Assembly: GCF_000801105.2 (NCBI RefSeq)
Contig: NC_079519.1
Coordinates: 13,638,668-13,702,667 of the forward strand
DNA length: 64,000 nt
Reading direction: 5' to 3'
DNA from: Raphanus sativus
Lineage: Eukaryota > Streptophyta > Magnoliopsida > Brassicales > Brassicaceae
The notes below the pieces were generated by a model that saw only the letters and a program-made list of their open reading frames with translations, had not been told where the DNA came from and did no database searches. How positions within the stretch are numbered: position 1 is the first letter of the stretch; each line of letters starts with the position of its first letter. Of the stretch, positions 22,016-31,999 are shown piece after piece. The position numbers and the translations under genes are program-made.

Positions 22016-22708
22016 TTAAGTACGACGACGTATGTTCTCGTCGTCGTCATCAACAGCATCGGTGGCACCAGCAGCGATATCAAGAAGTTTTTCCATCTGC
22101 AATGTCATCTCCATGAGCGTCTTGGATGATTTGTCCAAGTTTTTCCCAACCAAATCCTTCACGCGACTAGTGTCATCACTAGAGACCATGACGTCGTAGT
22201 TTGCAGTGTCTGGTGTTTCCTTAAGCTCCAATGATGCACTTTTTAGAGACGCAACAATAGATACATAGGCGTCATGGCACTCGCTGAACTGGGTCTTCAG
22301 TGCTGCCTCGTTCTTGGCTGTCTCGGCAGCAAAACCAGCTGTCTTCTCAGCATGGGCTATTGCTAGGTTGATTACGGCTTCCGCCAATTGTAACTACAGG
22401 TAATTAAATCTACATTTTAAGTAGTTTTAGTGACGGTTTTATAAAAATATGGGCAAAAATCCAAGGAAGCAATAATTTATCGATCTATTCGAACAAGTTG
22501 ATATGTGTTTAGATGTTTGTACCAGGCTGGTGGCAGAAACCGTGGGAGGATAGGTGGTTAATGTGTCGACACAAAATGTTATGTTTTTGACCCGTTGGCA
22601 GTTGGCATCGATATATTCTCCATTGGTCAAAGCTGATGTTGGGGCTAAGAGAAATTGTGACAAGATTGTCATTGTAAGGACGAAGGAATAACTTGAGGAA
22701 GAAGCCAT
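22016..22708 (-). CDS. Plant invertase/pectin methylesterase inhibitor-like protein
   Basis: Two exons, 22523-22708 and 22016-22393, joined in phase 0 (donor GTACAAAC, acceptor CTGTAG), encode 187 residues from ATG 22708 to TAA 22016. An N-terminal signal peptide (SFVLTMTILSQFLLAPTSA) directs export. The PMEI cysteine pair is seen in DANCQRVKNITFC, followed by helices including LAEAVINLAIAHAEKTAGFA and the third cysteine in SECHDAYVSI. The fourth conserved cysteine is absent; the corresponding region reads TANYDVMVSSDDTSRVKDLV. The tail is acidic then basic (DAVDDDDENIRRRT). The family inhibits pectin methylesterases or acid invertases in the wall or vacuole; which applies here cannot be told. 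No frame damage is seen. Confidence 0.88.
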
Positions 22709-23321
22709 TTCTATCGCCGAGTTTATTTTTTCTCTCGACCTCTAAGTGATGGGAATCAGATTTTGATTTTAGCTTTGTTAAATGTGCTATATCAGTTTAG
22801 GGATATATATATATATATAACAAAGGCTGTCTAATTTAAGAACGTACATCTGCTTCAAATCTGGTCAATTTACTAAGTCAGCTTGTCTTTTCCAAATAAG
22901 ACAATTTCTATAAATATATCTTAACTATTTCTATGTCCCATTGAAAAGTTTGCTCAAAATGAGTTGTTCTTGGTGAATAGCTAATGGGTCATGGTTTCTA
23001 CAAAATCTTTTAGTCAGAATACCCAGTAATCAGTTTTGTGTCAATTGACCCCACAACCTTTGAAGTAGATCCACCCCTGATCTCTGTTCTTTGGCGGATA
23101 TTGCGTTGTGGGTACAGAGATGCATTTTTTAACGACAGATTTGTGGAGACTGGAAGACGTGTGTACTAACATCGCCTTGTATGGAGTGGTAAACAAAATT
23201 GTACCATCAAAGCCTATGATGAGATTGGGGGGGGGGGCAAAAATGGATTCGTGTATTCTTGACGTATAGAGTTATATGAATATATCTCAACGAGAAGAAT
23301 GCAGACTTTGTTCGTGCACTA
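22709..23321. other. Intergenic upstream of the PMEI-like gene
   Basis: No second gene is seen. A TATATATATATA run at 22805-22819 lies about 100 bp upstream of the PMEI-like start and could serve as its TATA region. A run of 10 G lies at 23228-23237. Confidence 0.5.
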
Positions 23322-23329
23322 AGCGCCGT

Positions 23330-24044
23330 TAGGCCTGCGACTTTGGATATTTGTATCGGATATCGGATAGGATTTGTTCGGGTCTGGGTTTTCAGATAAA
23401 TGAACTGTATACCCAAGAGGTACATTGAAGATTTTGGTTCGGGTTTTGGGTCGGGTACCACCGGTTTCGGGTCGGTTTCGAGTACCCTTTTAAAACCAGA
23501 AATGTAAATATATTTGTACACTTTGATTAGATAGTTTGATTAGATAAAGTATCTCAGCGGTAGAGTCTGTTCTAAATATTGTTGCCCACCAGAGTTCGAA
23601 CGCTAGAGATGTCTTTTTTTTTGGTTTTTGTTATTTTCTTTAATGAATGGCAACTTTGTAAATTTCTTCATCTTCTCCCTCGTGTCTTCCCTTTCTAAAC
23701 CTAATTTGCAGCCTCTTTCCATGTTTCAAACTTAAAAACATCATTTTGATACATGTTTTTTTTTTTCCATTTGGACATAAAACATCAAGATTTGACATAC
23801 AATCACCGGTTATAAACTTGGAAAGCAAAAAAATCATATATGATTCATGTTCTTGCACAGAGGATTTGGGTTAATTGGGTTACCCGAGCCGTTCCAGATA
23901 AAAACCGAACCCGACCCTATATCCATATATATTCATATCTTTATTCATCGATTAAATCCCATAGATCCGAAACCGCACCGAACTGTTACATTTTGGGTCG
24001 GATCCAGTTCGGATATTCGGTTCCGGGTTAAAGTCACAGGCCTA
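23330..24044. mobile_element. hAT-type foldback element with 8-bp target duplication
   Basis: Ends TAGGCCTGCGACTTT and, on the complement, TAGGCCTGTGACTTT form the inverted repeat. Flanks AGCGCCGT (23322-23329) and GGCGCCGT (24045-24052) differ at one base, an 8-bp duplication of hAT type. Arms of about 180 bp on each side are inverted relatives rich in GGTTCGGGT / ACCCGAACC, so the whole could fold back. Open frames over the arms (proline- and lysine-rich) are repeat translations. Confidence 0.75.
23525..23635 (+). repeat. tRNA-related (SINE-like) sequence inside the hAT element
   Basis: TATCTCAGCGGTAGAG (about 23549-23564) resembles a tRNA-type polymerase III box A and AGTTCGAAC (about 23593-23601) a box B, about 45 bp apart, followed by a run of T. 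It does not fold as a complete tRNA. A short direct repeat TTTGATTAGATA precedes it. It sits near the centre of the element, between the arms. Confidence 0.4.
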
Positions 24045-24052
24045 GGCGCCGT

Positions 24053-24696
24053 ATTTCTTTAGGTTTGAACTAAAGGAAGTGTAAACCATAATCACAATCT
24101 CTAAGTTTATTTTTTTTTTTTTGCTACTTATTTCTAAACGACAAATTTTATTTAAAAAATCAATTATAATATTTTAATATTTAAAACCCCAGATTTAAAT
24201 ATAATTTTTTAAAAGTTCTTATCTCAATCCTAACCAAGTGTTTAACATTTCAAATTTTAACTAAAAACTAAAATATAATGCTTAGAAATTTTAATCTAAA
24301 CTTGCAAATTTTAACTAAAACTCCAAACCTTAGCTTTCCCTTTTTAAACTTCTAATTAATCTATATAATTATTATTAACAAATACTTGAACATGAATCTT
24401 AAATATTAAACTTTAAAGACGATAATAAAATTATTACTACAATTTAAACTACTCATAACAATAAACAAAGAAAGAAAACTATTGCAATGAAGGATAAATG
24501 GCAAGAATTACCATCCTCACGCTTCATCTACTTTATTCCAAAGGTCCAAATTACTCTTTTTGTGTTTTTCCTTATCCTATCTCTCATCTCTTATCTCCTT
24601 TTGTCTATCTTCTTATGTCTCTTCTCTGTCGATTTAGTTTTCTATAAGAAATAAAGTCTCTAGATCTCTCATCTCCTCTTATCTTCACACTATCTC
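24053..24696. other. AT-rich intergenic DNA
   Basis: No gene or repeat boundary recognised. AAACCC-type phrases recur loosely on the left half; the right half is pyrimidine-rich (TCTCATCTC repeats, 24585-24700). Confidence 0.65.
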
Positions 24697-25038
24697 TGTT
24701 GTTTAATCTGAAATCGGTGCAATACAAATATTCAAGGTGGGTTTGTTTAAAAGAAGTTTATTGAATGATCACGATGTGATTACAAAGAGATTAGCGCTAG
24801 ATTGCAGTGCAAAGAAGAACTCAACAAGAACAATTAGAGTTTAGAAATTCCTAGTTATGTTGTCGTGTTGCATAAGTGATTGTGAGTTCCTTTACTTGAC
24901 TCAGATCCTCCCCTTATATACTCGATAAGCCTCCCAATTATGCCCTTAAGTCGGCATAAACCTTAGCCGACTTCGAGGTGCTGGGCCGAGGTCTGTTTAT
25001 TAGACGGACCTAATCAGGGATGTACTCAATCTCCAACA
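24697..25038 (-). repeat. LTR of a Tat-like gypsy element (minus orientation)
   Basis: On the minus strand it starts TGTTGGAGATTGAG and ends AGATTAAACAACA. A TATA box (TATATAAG, plus 24914-24920) lies inside. It is preceded on the minus strand by a purine tract, GGGAGAGGGAC (plus 25042-25052), as a 3' LTR should be. Start, end and purine tract match the layout of the LTR at 60360-60877. No partner LTR was found within the window. Confidence 0.6.
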
Positions 25039-25283
25039 AAAAGTCCCTCTCCCGTTCATTTGTGAGATGAGAATATGATCTCATTGATTTAATTATAAAG
25101 GGTTCTGAGAATAAACAGCTCGGCGAAGCGTCTCTCAAAGGGAGGGACTGACCTCGGCGGTAACCATTTTTTCCAATCAGTTAAGTCAGCAAAAAGTAGC
25201 TTTGGATGCGCTAAATAAATCACCCTGGTATAAGTCAGAGTTCCGAAGTTGACTCGCACTCAAAAAATCGTGTACTATCCAAG

Positions 25284-25427
25284 ATGTCCTCCATAGAGCA
25301 GCGGATTTCATCGTCAACGAAGAAGAGAAATGTCATGTCCCCGATCCTAGATAGGATCGTCGGGATGGGAAATGGTTCAAGGAAACGTACCGACAGTCTT
25401 AGGACAAAAAAGTGTATCATGGTCTAA
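25284..25427 (+). pseudogene. Possible stub of a Tat-type antisense gene
   Basis: A 47-codon plus-strand frame (MSSIEQRISSSTKKRN...) starts about 245 bp beyond the LTR, in the same position and orientation relative to the LTR as the antisense gene at 61726. It is basic and serine-rich, as are such N-termini, but is too short to identify. The similarity is positional, not proven. Confidence 0.25.
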
Positions 25428-25429
25428 AT

Positions 25430-27230
25430 AAAGGGTTAGGTGTATCAGAAGGCTGAGACTTAACCAAATATCAGAGTAAAACAGAATAAGAGAGCTGGAT
25501 GCATAATCTAGAAGCTGGCTGATGCAAGCTTGAAGCTCAACCAGCTGGACGAAGCTAAGTGGGAGATCGAGTGATGTGGTTCAGCCCAGCTAGCTGAATG
25601 GACTAGCTCACTCAGCTAGGCAGCTGGCAATCAGTTCAACTCAACGAGACACAGTGTTTGGGTCTCGGCAATTGGTTCGGGTTTGGGCTGGTGGTCGGGC
25701 CATAATTTCGGCCCAAGTAACCATAGGTCTGACGATCCATCAGGATATCCAACGGGCTTGAGTGATGGGTTTAGGCCCGAGTTAAGCCCGCTAAGGGCAG
25801 TTATAGGCTAAAGGATGGCAATGGAGCAGGTTGTGCTCATTCGCCCAACAAGTCGCATCGGTTCGCCCAAGGATGTTGGCGATCCCTTTCTCTGGCAAAG
25901 GCCGAGAGAGACAAAGAAGGTTAGACAGAGAGAGATCGGCCAAGGCAAGGCCATTTGTGGTTGTTTATACTTCCCGACGAGAACAGATCATATGGGAAAG
26001 AATTTGGTGACTGGAAATTGATACCAGAGGCAAAGATAAATAATTGGAGAAGGGCTACAAGATTCCTGAACAGACGACCGAGGTCAGTGGAGTAACCACC
26101 GACCCATTGGCTAAGATAACCGGTTGGTTTGGTTGGTTCTAAGGCCATGGGCGATCGGTTATATCCATCTATCCCTTTGTATTTGATTATTATAATTGCT
26201 TCTACTCCTTTCTGGTTACTTACATGAATGGCGAGTGGGTTTGGGGATGAACCAAGGCTTTGTCGGGTCATACCATCATGATCTAAGTCCGACAGACTAG
26301 ACACGCTCATAGTTGGATCAATCCAAGGTTGAGATCAATTGGGTCAGGCGGTTATGATGGCGGTTGTAACCTTTCCCTAAACGGTTGCAATGGTTCATGA
26401 CTTGTCAAAAGGTTGTGTCCACTCGCGATCCAAGGCCAATAGGCTGGATGCGCCAAGGTCCGAACATCCGTGTGGTGTAGCAATTGGACCAGACTGTGCG
26501 AAAGACAACACCATGGTGTTTGTCTTGTATTTGTTTCATGGGCCGAGGCTTGGACCTATTCTTGGGCCGGTTCTGGTAAATAAGTCCAAGGCCCCCTGGG
26601 CTGGATTTTTGTGGTTTTGATGAACTTGTGATTTATAGAATTGCTAGGGTGATTTATTGCATCTTTCACATGATTGTTCTTATTGCTTGTTTCTACAGTA
26701 ATTAATTAGAAACCTGATCATAGATAGTTAGGTGCATGCAAGAGCTGGTCAATTACATGAAATGAATCATGTTGAACTATGTTTTTAGGTGGAATGACAC
26801 GATGGTTTAGTTAAACTAGTGAAGCTATTGAACTGAACATTAATGCTTGTTTAAAAGAGGTATCAATCGACACTTCATAAGTGTATCGATTGACACTTGT
26901 TCCGTATTTTCATGCGAGAGCATAAATATATAATTTAAGCATGTAGATTCAAAACAAGAGCTGGATATCTTACTATTGTATTCAATTTTGATGATCAATC
27001 CCTTAGCATTTGCAGATTTAAGTTTTGATAACCTGAATTAAACCCTAACTTCAGCATTTTATCCAATCTATTTACAACTCTTTTTTACTGATTTATTTAT
27101 TGCTTTATATTATTTTACTTAGCTTAATCTGAAATATAAATCTATTGTGTGAAATAGCGAGCTTTTGTGAAATTTGTTCTCTTTTTTTGAACACATGAAA
27201 TTTGTTCCCTAAATACTGTAATTGATATCT
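25430..27230. other. Non-coding gypsy debris, partly Athila-like
   Basis: No protein family is recognised. The stretch is richer in G and C than its surroundings, with repeated GGGCC phrases. The part from about 26620 to 27050, including GGTATCAATCGACACTTCATAAGTG and its near repeat TGTATCGATTGACACTTG, resembles what I remember of Athila non-coding regions. Several short frames (25815-26021, 26390-26620) lack support. Confidence 0.4.
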
Positions 27231-27770
27231 TATTTGAAAATTGGGTGAATTGTTGGATTGCCCTATTTTCAAAAACTAAAGTGAGACTGGTACCCTTCCA
27301 AGGGAAAATTGTTAAAAGGGTCCACCCTCTTTCTGAAATGACCATTTAACCCCTCTACCACAATAATGTCATTACTGGTTTTTATAGAAATTAAAATAAA
27401 AGAGAAATAAAAGACAACACTTTACGTTCAACGACTCTATCCCCTTTCAGATTTCATTGTTGTTTAGACACTTTACCTTCAACGGCTCTCACCCTCATAC
27501 TTTATTTGCTTTCAGATCTTCGTTTATATCTGATAAATTAAGTGAATTTATTGGTTAAACGCGAACAGATTACATTCGATTTGATTGACGAAACCTCGAA
27601 ACCAGATCTGAGAAACACCAGGTACGATAAACAGTCGATGGTTATGATTTATGAACAAAGTCCAAGTCTTTTTTAATGGTTGTCTAACAATGCTGTTCTC
27701 TTGCCGATACAATTCGTTAGTTTTTCAATGTGTCTTCGGATCTACTGATGCAATTTTTATTATGCAGATA

Positions 27771-29159
27771 ATGATGCACTTAATTACTATTTTTGGACAA
27801 TGGAAGATGGGTAATGTTGGCGGAGAGTTCGTTCTTGATCAATGTAAGAAGGGGAATTCTTTTTTTGTTGAAGACGATATCAGATATGAGGATTTTGTCC
27901 GCATGGTTTGTGGAGATTACAATATTAGTGAGATGAATGCGGTCGAGTTCTCTTATATGTTGCCTAAACGTATGATGGAGCAAATGGCTAGCAATACCTT
28001 TCCGATTTCCTTGAGCAGCCACAGACAACTAGCAAGCTTCATCACATTGCTCAAGACGGACATTATGTGTATTTATGTCTCAGTGACTGCAAACAAAGGT
28101 CATCGTGATGTGAATAGAAATCAAAAGCCTGCTGTCGGAGAGAATGCTGCTGCGGATTTTGGTAGTTTTGGAAATTTTCATTACGAGAAGCCATCACAGG
28201 AGACTATGAAGCCATCCCAGGAGACTGTGAAGCCATCACTTGGGACAATGAAGCCAACACAGCTGCGGAAGAGTGAAACCATTAAGAGTGGTGACGTATT
28301 CAGTGGCAAGAAGGAACTAATAATGAAACTACGCAAGATTTCAGTGATCGATAGGTTTGATTTCATCATCAAAAAGTCATGGAAGCGCTTATTTTACGCA
28401 AAGTGCTTCGTTCCTGGATGTTCCTGGAAGATACGTGCTTCTGCTATGTCGATATCATCTCCAGAATTCCTCGTTCGTAAATACACTGATTTTCATACAT
28501 GCTCTGCGGCTGTTAGGTATTCTCGTAACAGACAAGCAAATGCGAAATGTATTGGCGAGATGTATGTTGAGGGATTTAGTGGTGGTAGTGATCTTAGAGG
28601 AATCCGACCTAAACATATAATGGGCTGTATGAGGGCAGTTTATGAAATTGAAATCGGTTATACGAAGGCTCATGGCGCATTGGCATATGCACGGGATATG
28701 GTTAGAGGCACTCATGCCAGTGGCTATCAGGACTTGCCGACGTATCTATACAGAATAAAGGAGGCCAATCCAGGTACAATAACAGAGCTTGAACTTGATA
28801 CGGAAAACAGGTTTAAGTATTTGTTCATTGCTTTTAGCGCATGTATCAAAGGCTTTCCGTTCATGAGGAGGGTTATTGTAATAAATGGAGCACATCTAAG
28901 TGGTAAGTTCAGAGGTGTTATGTTAGTGGCTTCATGTCAAGATGGAGATAGGGGTATATATCCTATAGCTTTTGGGATTGTTAATGGAGAGGATGCATCT
29001 GCATGGGAATGGTTTTTTACTCAGCTGCGTCATGTGGTGGGTGATGGTCGAAATTTGGCTTTCGTCTCTGACCGATGCCCAGCAATAGCCAAGTCTCTTA
29101 CGAATGTTTTTCCGGAAGCTCATAGGGCATATGCTTTTATCACCTTGGACAAAACATGA
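27771..29159 (+). pseudogene. MuDR-family (MULE) transposase, N-terminal two thirds
   Basis: The most likely start is ATG 27771, just after an acceptor (TTATGCAG) that ends an intron in the leader (donor about 27622). The N-terminal region (FVEDDIRYEDFVRMVCGDYN, MNAVEFSYMLP) is typical of plant MULE proteins; a repeated PSQETMK linker follows. The Mut DNA-binding domain includes LRKISVIDRFDFIIKKSWKR and CFVPGCSWKIRAS. The MULE catalytic domain follows (FIAFSACIKGFPFMRRVIVI, YPIAFGIVNGEDASAWEWFF, LAFVSDRCPAIAKSL). The usual VxDGTHL is here VINGAHL, so the first catalytic Asp is Asn. The frame ends at TGA 29157-29159 before the rest of the domain and SWIM finger. Confidence 0.9.
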
Positions 29160-29204
29160 TCACAGGTCGCAAAAAGACCCCAATGGTAGCTTTGACAAAA
29201 CTTG

Positions 29205-29847
29205 GTTGCAGCGTACGCATAACCTATTAACCCTACATATGAAGATTTGATCACACTAGCTGATGTACTTAGTCAAGTGTGTCTGCCACCCGAAATTGGC
29301 AAACAACGTGGTAGACCTAAGATGAAGAAATACTTATCTGCAATTGAAAAAGCCAAGAAATTCAAGCGTCAACTTTTGAAAAAGAGGAACCAACCATTGA
29401 GTACTAGCAATCCACCTCCGGCGAGAAAGGAAGGCAATCAGACTTCACGGAAAACATCAACAAAGAAACGTTGTCGTAGTCCAGCTCCCAATACGCCATT
29501 AAAAGAGAAGCAAACCAATCCACCGCGGAGGACGCCATCAACTAATCCGTCATCGAGAAAAAAACCAAAACACTCGGGAAAGATTACAGCACCGACTACT
29601 CCATCAACCACGGTGAGAAAAGGACTTTTCCTGAGTAGCCCAGGATCGAAGAAGCCAACTCAGGGTGGTAAAAAAATCAAAGGGTTCAAAAACAAAACCA
29701 AATAAGGCAAGGATTTCCCAGCGAAAGACGGACATAATCGGACGTAAATCAACAATGAAGGACAAAAGGGGGTACGTGTGTTCCAAATGCAACAAAGACA
29801 GACATAACCGATCAACGTGCAAAGTTGCGACATTGTTGTTTGGGTGA
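29205..29847 (+). pseudogene. MULE transposase C-terminal tail with zinc knuckle
   Basis: After about 50 bp of broken sequence the family pattern resumes: AYA-PINPTYEDL (a stop stands for one residue), VCLPPEIGKQRGRPKMKK, a long Lys/Pro/Ser-rich segment ending at TAA near 29705, and, in another frame (29665-29847), VCSKCNKDRHNRSTC, a CX2CX4HX4C knuckle. The second half of the MULE domain and the SWIM finger are deleted between 29150 and 29210. The two tail frames overlap and must once have been one. Confidence 0.8.
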
Positions 29848-30142
29848 TATATATGGGTATTTGAAGACATCTTTATTCAGCTGGTTAATCACTCATTCAG
29901 GGGGAGTGTTGGTCAGTTTAGCATATTGTCATTGTTGTTTTCCGTTGAACTCACTACGGTTGTTTTGTTGTTTTTGGCTAGGTCTGTAATCGCTAATAGC
30001 TAGATCTTTACATTTGATGGATTTCATATTTATGTTGACAATTATTCACCTTAAATCTGGCACACCGACAGTTATCCTTGTACTTTGTTTATTAATGTAG
30101 GGGTCCAAGATGGAGATGGGCGTTTATGGGGATAATACATAG

Positions 30143-30659
30143 TTACTTGTACATCACAATACCGGCTACAACTACAACTACGACACTGATGCCGAAAATA
30201 ACAGGGACACAACCTCCTCATATCTTAGGCATTAATGTCAGACGTTCGCTCTTTATTGTTGCCTTGAGCAATTGAACTTCTTCTTCTAGGATTCGAACTT
30301 GGTTGTGCAACTGTCGAATCTCATCGGTGAAAGCTTCATCGACCCATTTGAAGATGTGGTCGTCGTTCTCCAGCTACAACATTAGATCGAATACTCCATT
30401 AGATTCCACAACATCAGGTAAAAATACAAAAAAAAACGTGAAGCTTAAGAGACACCGATAATACCCTAAGTGAAGCCGCATAGAGACACCGATAATACCG
30501 GCGGTATGGATTTGGCCGGGATTTGGATATTAGATCGACGATTCTCTCCCCGCATGAACAATTTCTAGGTATTCCCGCAGTTCTTGCTCGTCGCAGACCA
30601 CTGTTAACGGTAATGTCTCCAGTCGTGGGCGATGAAGCGGCCGTTATTGGGTTGGACAT
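30143..30659 (-). pseudogene. GRF zinc-finger protein with C-terminal membrane segment
   Basis: Two exons: 30465-30659 and 30373 downward, with donor GTATTA and acceptor GTTGTAG, phase 0. Exon 1 holds the GRF zinc finger (GIPRNCSCGERI, NPYRRYYRC). Exon 2 continues DHIFKWVDEAFTDEIRQLHN and a leucine-rich coiled coil (VRILEEEVQLLKATI). A TGA at 30218-30220 ends the frame after 116 residues. The next 24 codons in the same frame encode a strongly hydrophobic segment (PVIFGISVVVVVVAGIVMYK) and then TAA at 30143, so the ancestral protein was very probably tail-anchored. GRF fingers bind nucleic acid in other proteins; the role of these small plant versions is unknown. It converges on the MULE transposase. 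Confidence 0.75.
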
Positions 30660-30923
30660 TATCTTATCTGACGGAGAGGGAAAGGAGACGATTATTCGAT
30701 TGAGCAGAAGAGAGATGGAAGAGAAAAAAAATTGAAGATAGAAATGGGGAAAATATAAAAAGGTCTTTAATACGATTTTGGGATTTTAGCAAATTGGAAA
30801 GAGGGAAATTCAAAATTCGCAGAGCTGGACGGGAAAATTATCACAGGGTACCTTTGGATTTAGCATACAAACGAGCATCAGTTGGAATCTCATTAAGAGT
30901 ACCTGAGCACTTTACTCGTTGGA

Positions 30924-31222
30924 TTTAGTTGATTTGCTTTGAACACCAGTTGTTATGTTTCGTTTTCATTTTGTAATTACTTTTTTATTTACTCATCCCC
31001 ATTGCTTCCCAGGTGGGCTATTCTCTGGCACACCGTTTCTGTTTCCTTGCCATCGGTCTGCTGATCGCTAGTGTACACAATATTGCATTGCCTTTGTTTT
31101 TGTCGATTACGGATTAGTATTGCCATTATTGCCTTGCTATCAGTCTGTTAATCAAGTTATTCAAAATCTCAAGCGCAATTATAATGTTTTTTCTTGCGCG
31201 GATTAGTACAGAGTTTCTAATA
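30924..31222. repeat. Copy 1 of a dispersed ~340-bp repeat, split by the CACTA element
   Basis: The sequence from TTTGCTTTGAACACCAGTTG to GAGTTTCTAATA recurs at about 36618-36955 and, from its middle, at 44753-44945. The remainder of this copy continues at 35244-35285 on the other side of the CACTA insertion. All copies contain GGTGGGCTATTCTCTGGCAC and/or CGCTAGTGTACACAATATTG. Confidence 0.85.
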
Positions 31223-31400
31223 CACTACAGGAAATGTGGGTAGTGTTAGCGGACGGAAAACGCTATGCAAAAGAAAACATAGCGCTTCCTTCAACGCTCT
31301 GACATCGCCCGTTATAAAAAGTCCGGCACTTTTAATAGCGGTTTTAAGTTAAGCTATAGTTATTCGTACAATAATAGCATTAGTTTATATGCAATTGTTA
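31223..31400 (+). repeat. Left terminus and subterminal repeats of the CACTA element
   Basis: The terminal repeat is CACTACAGGAAATGTG. Within 180 bp follow several short motifs in both orientations (ACGCTATG, ATAGCGCT, AATAGCGG, AATAGCAT). Confidence 0.85.
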
Positions 31401-31696
31401 ATATTTATAATAATGAATTAGTTTTATTTTTTAAATGTAATACTTATTTCGAATTTTTGTAATAAAAACAATTAATCAGATTATAATTAAATAGAGAATT
31501 CTTTATAATTTAAAATCAAATTTTATTTATTATTAAAATTTTGTTTACAAATAAAATCAGTTTATACATTAACCAAAAAAAAGTAAACCAACACCTAATT
31601 AACCAAAACTTGATAACCAAAAATATTGAACCAAACCTAATAAACCAAAACCTAAACTCTATGTTGTCTTCTTCTTCCTGTCTCTTTCTTCTCTAG

Positions 31697-31997
31697 CCTT
31701 CAAAGCCTGTACATCGCCTTCTTCGGCCATGATTCCAAAACATCTGATGAATCAAACACACAAAAAATCACTCAAGGCTTCTTCGAATCAGTAGCAGCAG
31801 AACCCAATAGCGACTTGGCTGGTGAAACCAAAGCAACGCCTCCGTTCTCGATCTTTGATTACTTCTTGTACACAGCACGAACCTTTGAGCATTCCCTATT
31901 AATTAACACACAAACACAGAATACATACGTTTATAAGTTTCTGCAGTTTAAGAGTCAAGAACGAAAGAAACAGGGATGGACTTTGATTCTTACATAA
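31697..31997 (+). other. Possible captured exon fragment, unidentified
   Basis: The plus strand is open for about 100 codons across 31697-31997 (including GFFESVAAEPNSDLAGETKA and FSIFDYFLYTARTF). On the opposite strand ATG 31730 starts a short acidic-basic frame. Neither is recognised. Base composition is more even than in the AT-rich DNA around it, which is the main reason to suspect a captured piece. Confidence 0.25.
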
Positions 31998-31999
31998 TC

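Larger units (their letters stand above)
27230..30900 (+). mobile_element. Mutator-like element, boundaries approximate
   Basis: The block holds a MULE transposase with its C-terminal tail on the plus strand and a converging GRF-zinc-finger gene on the minus strand. GGTACCCT occurs near both edges in inverted orientation (27290 and, on the complement, 30855), but no convincing long inverted repeats or 9-bp duplication were found. The right limit is set by the repeat that starts at about 30924 and recurs at 36600. Confidence 0.55.

Noticed and set aside
23537..23615. A functional tRNA gene
   Set aside because: Only box A and B look-alikes are present; I could not build an acceptor stem or anticodon arm.
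27230..30900. Long terminal inverted repeats for the MULE
   Set aside because: Only an eight-base inverted match was found near the edges, with no 9-bp duplication; the boundaries stay open.
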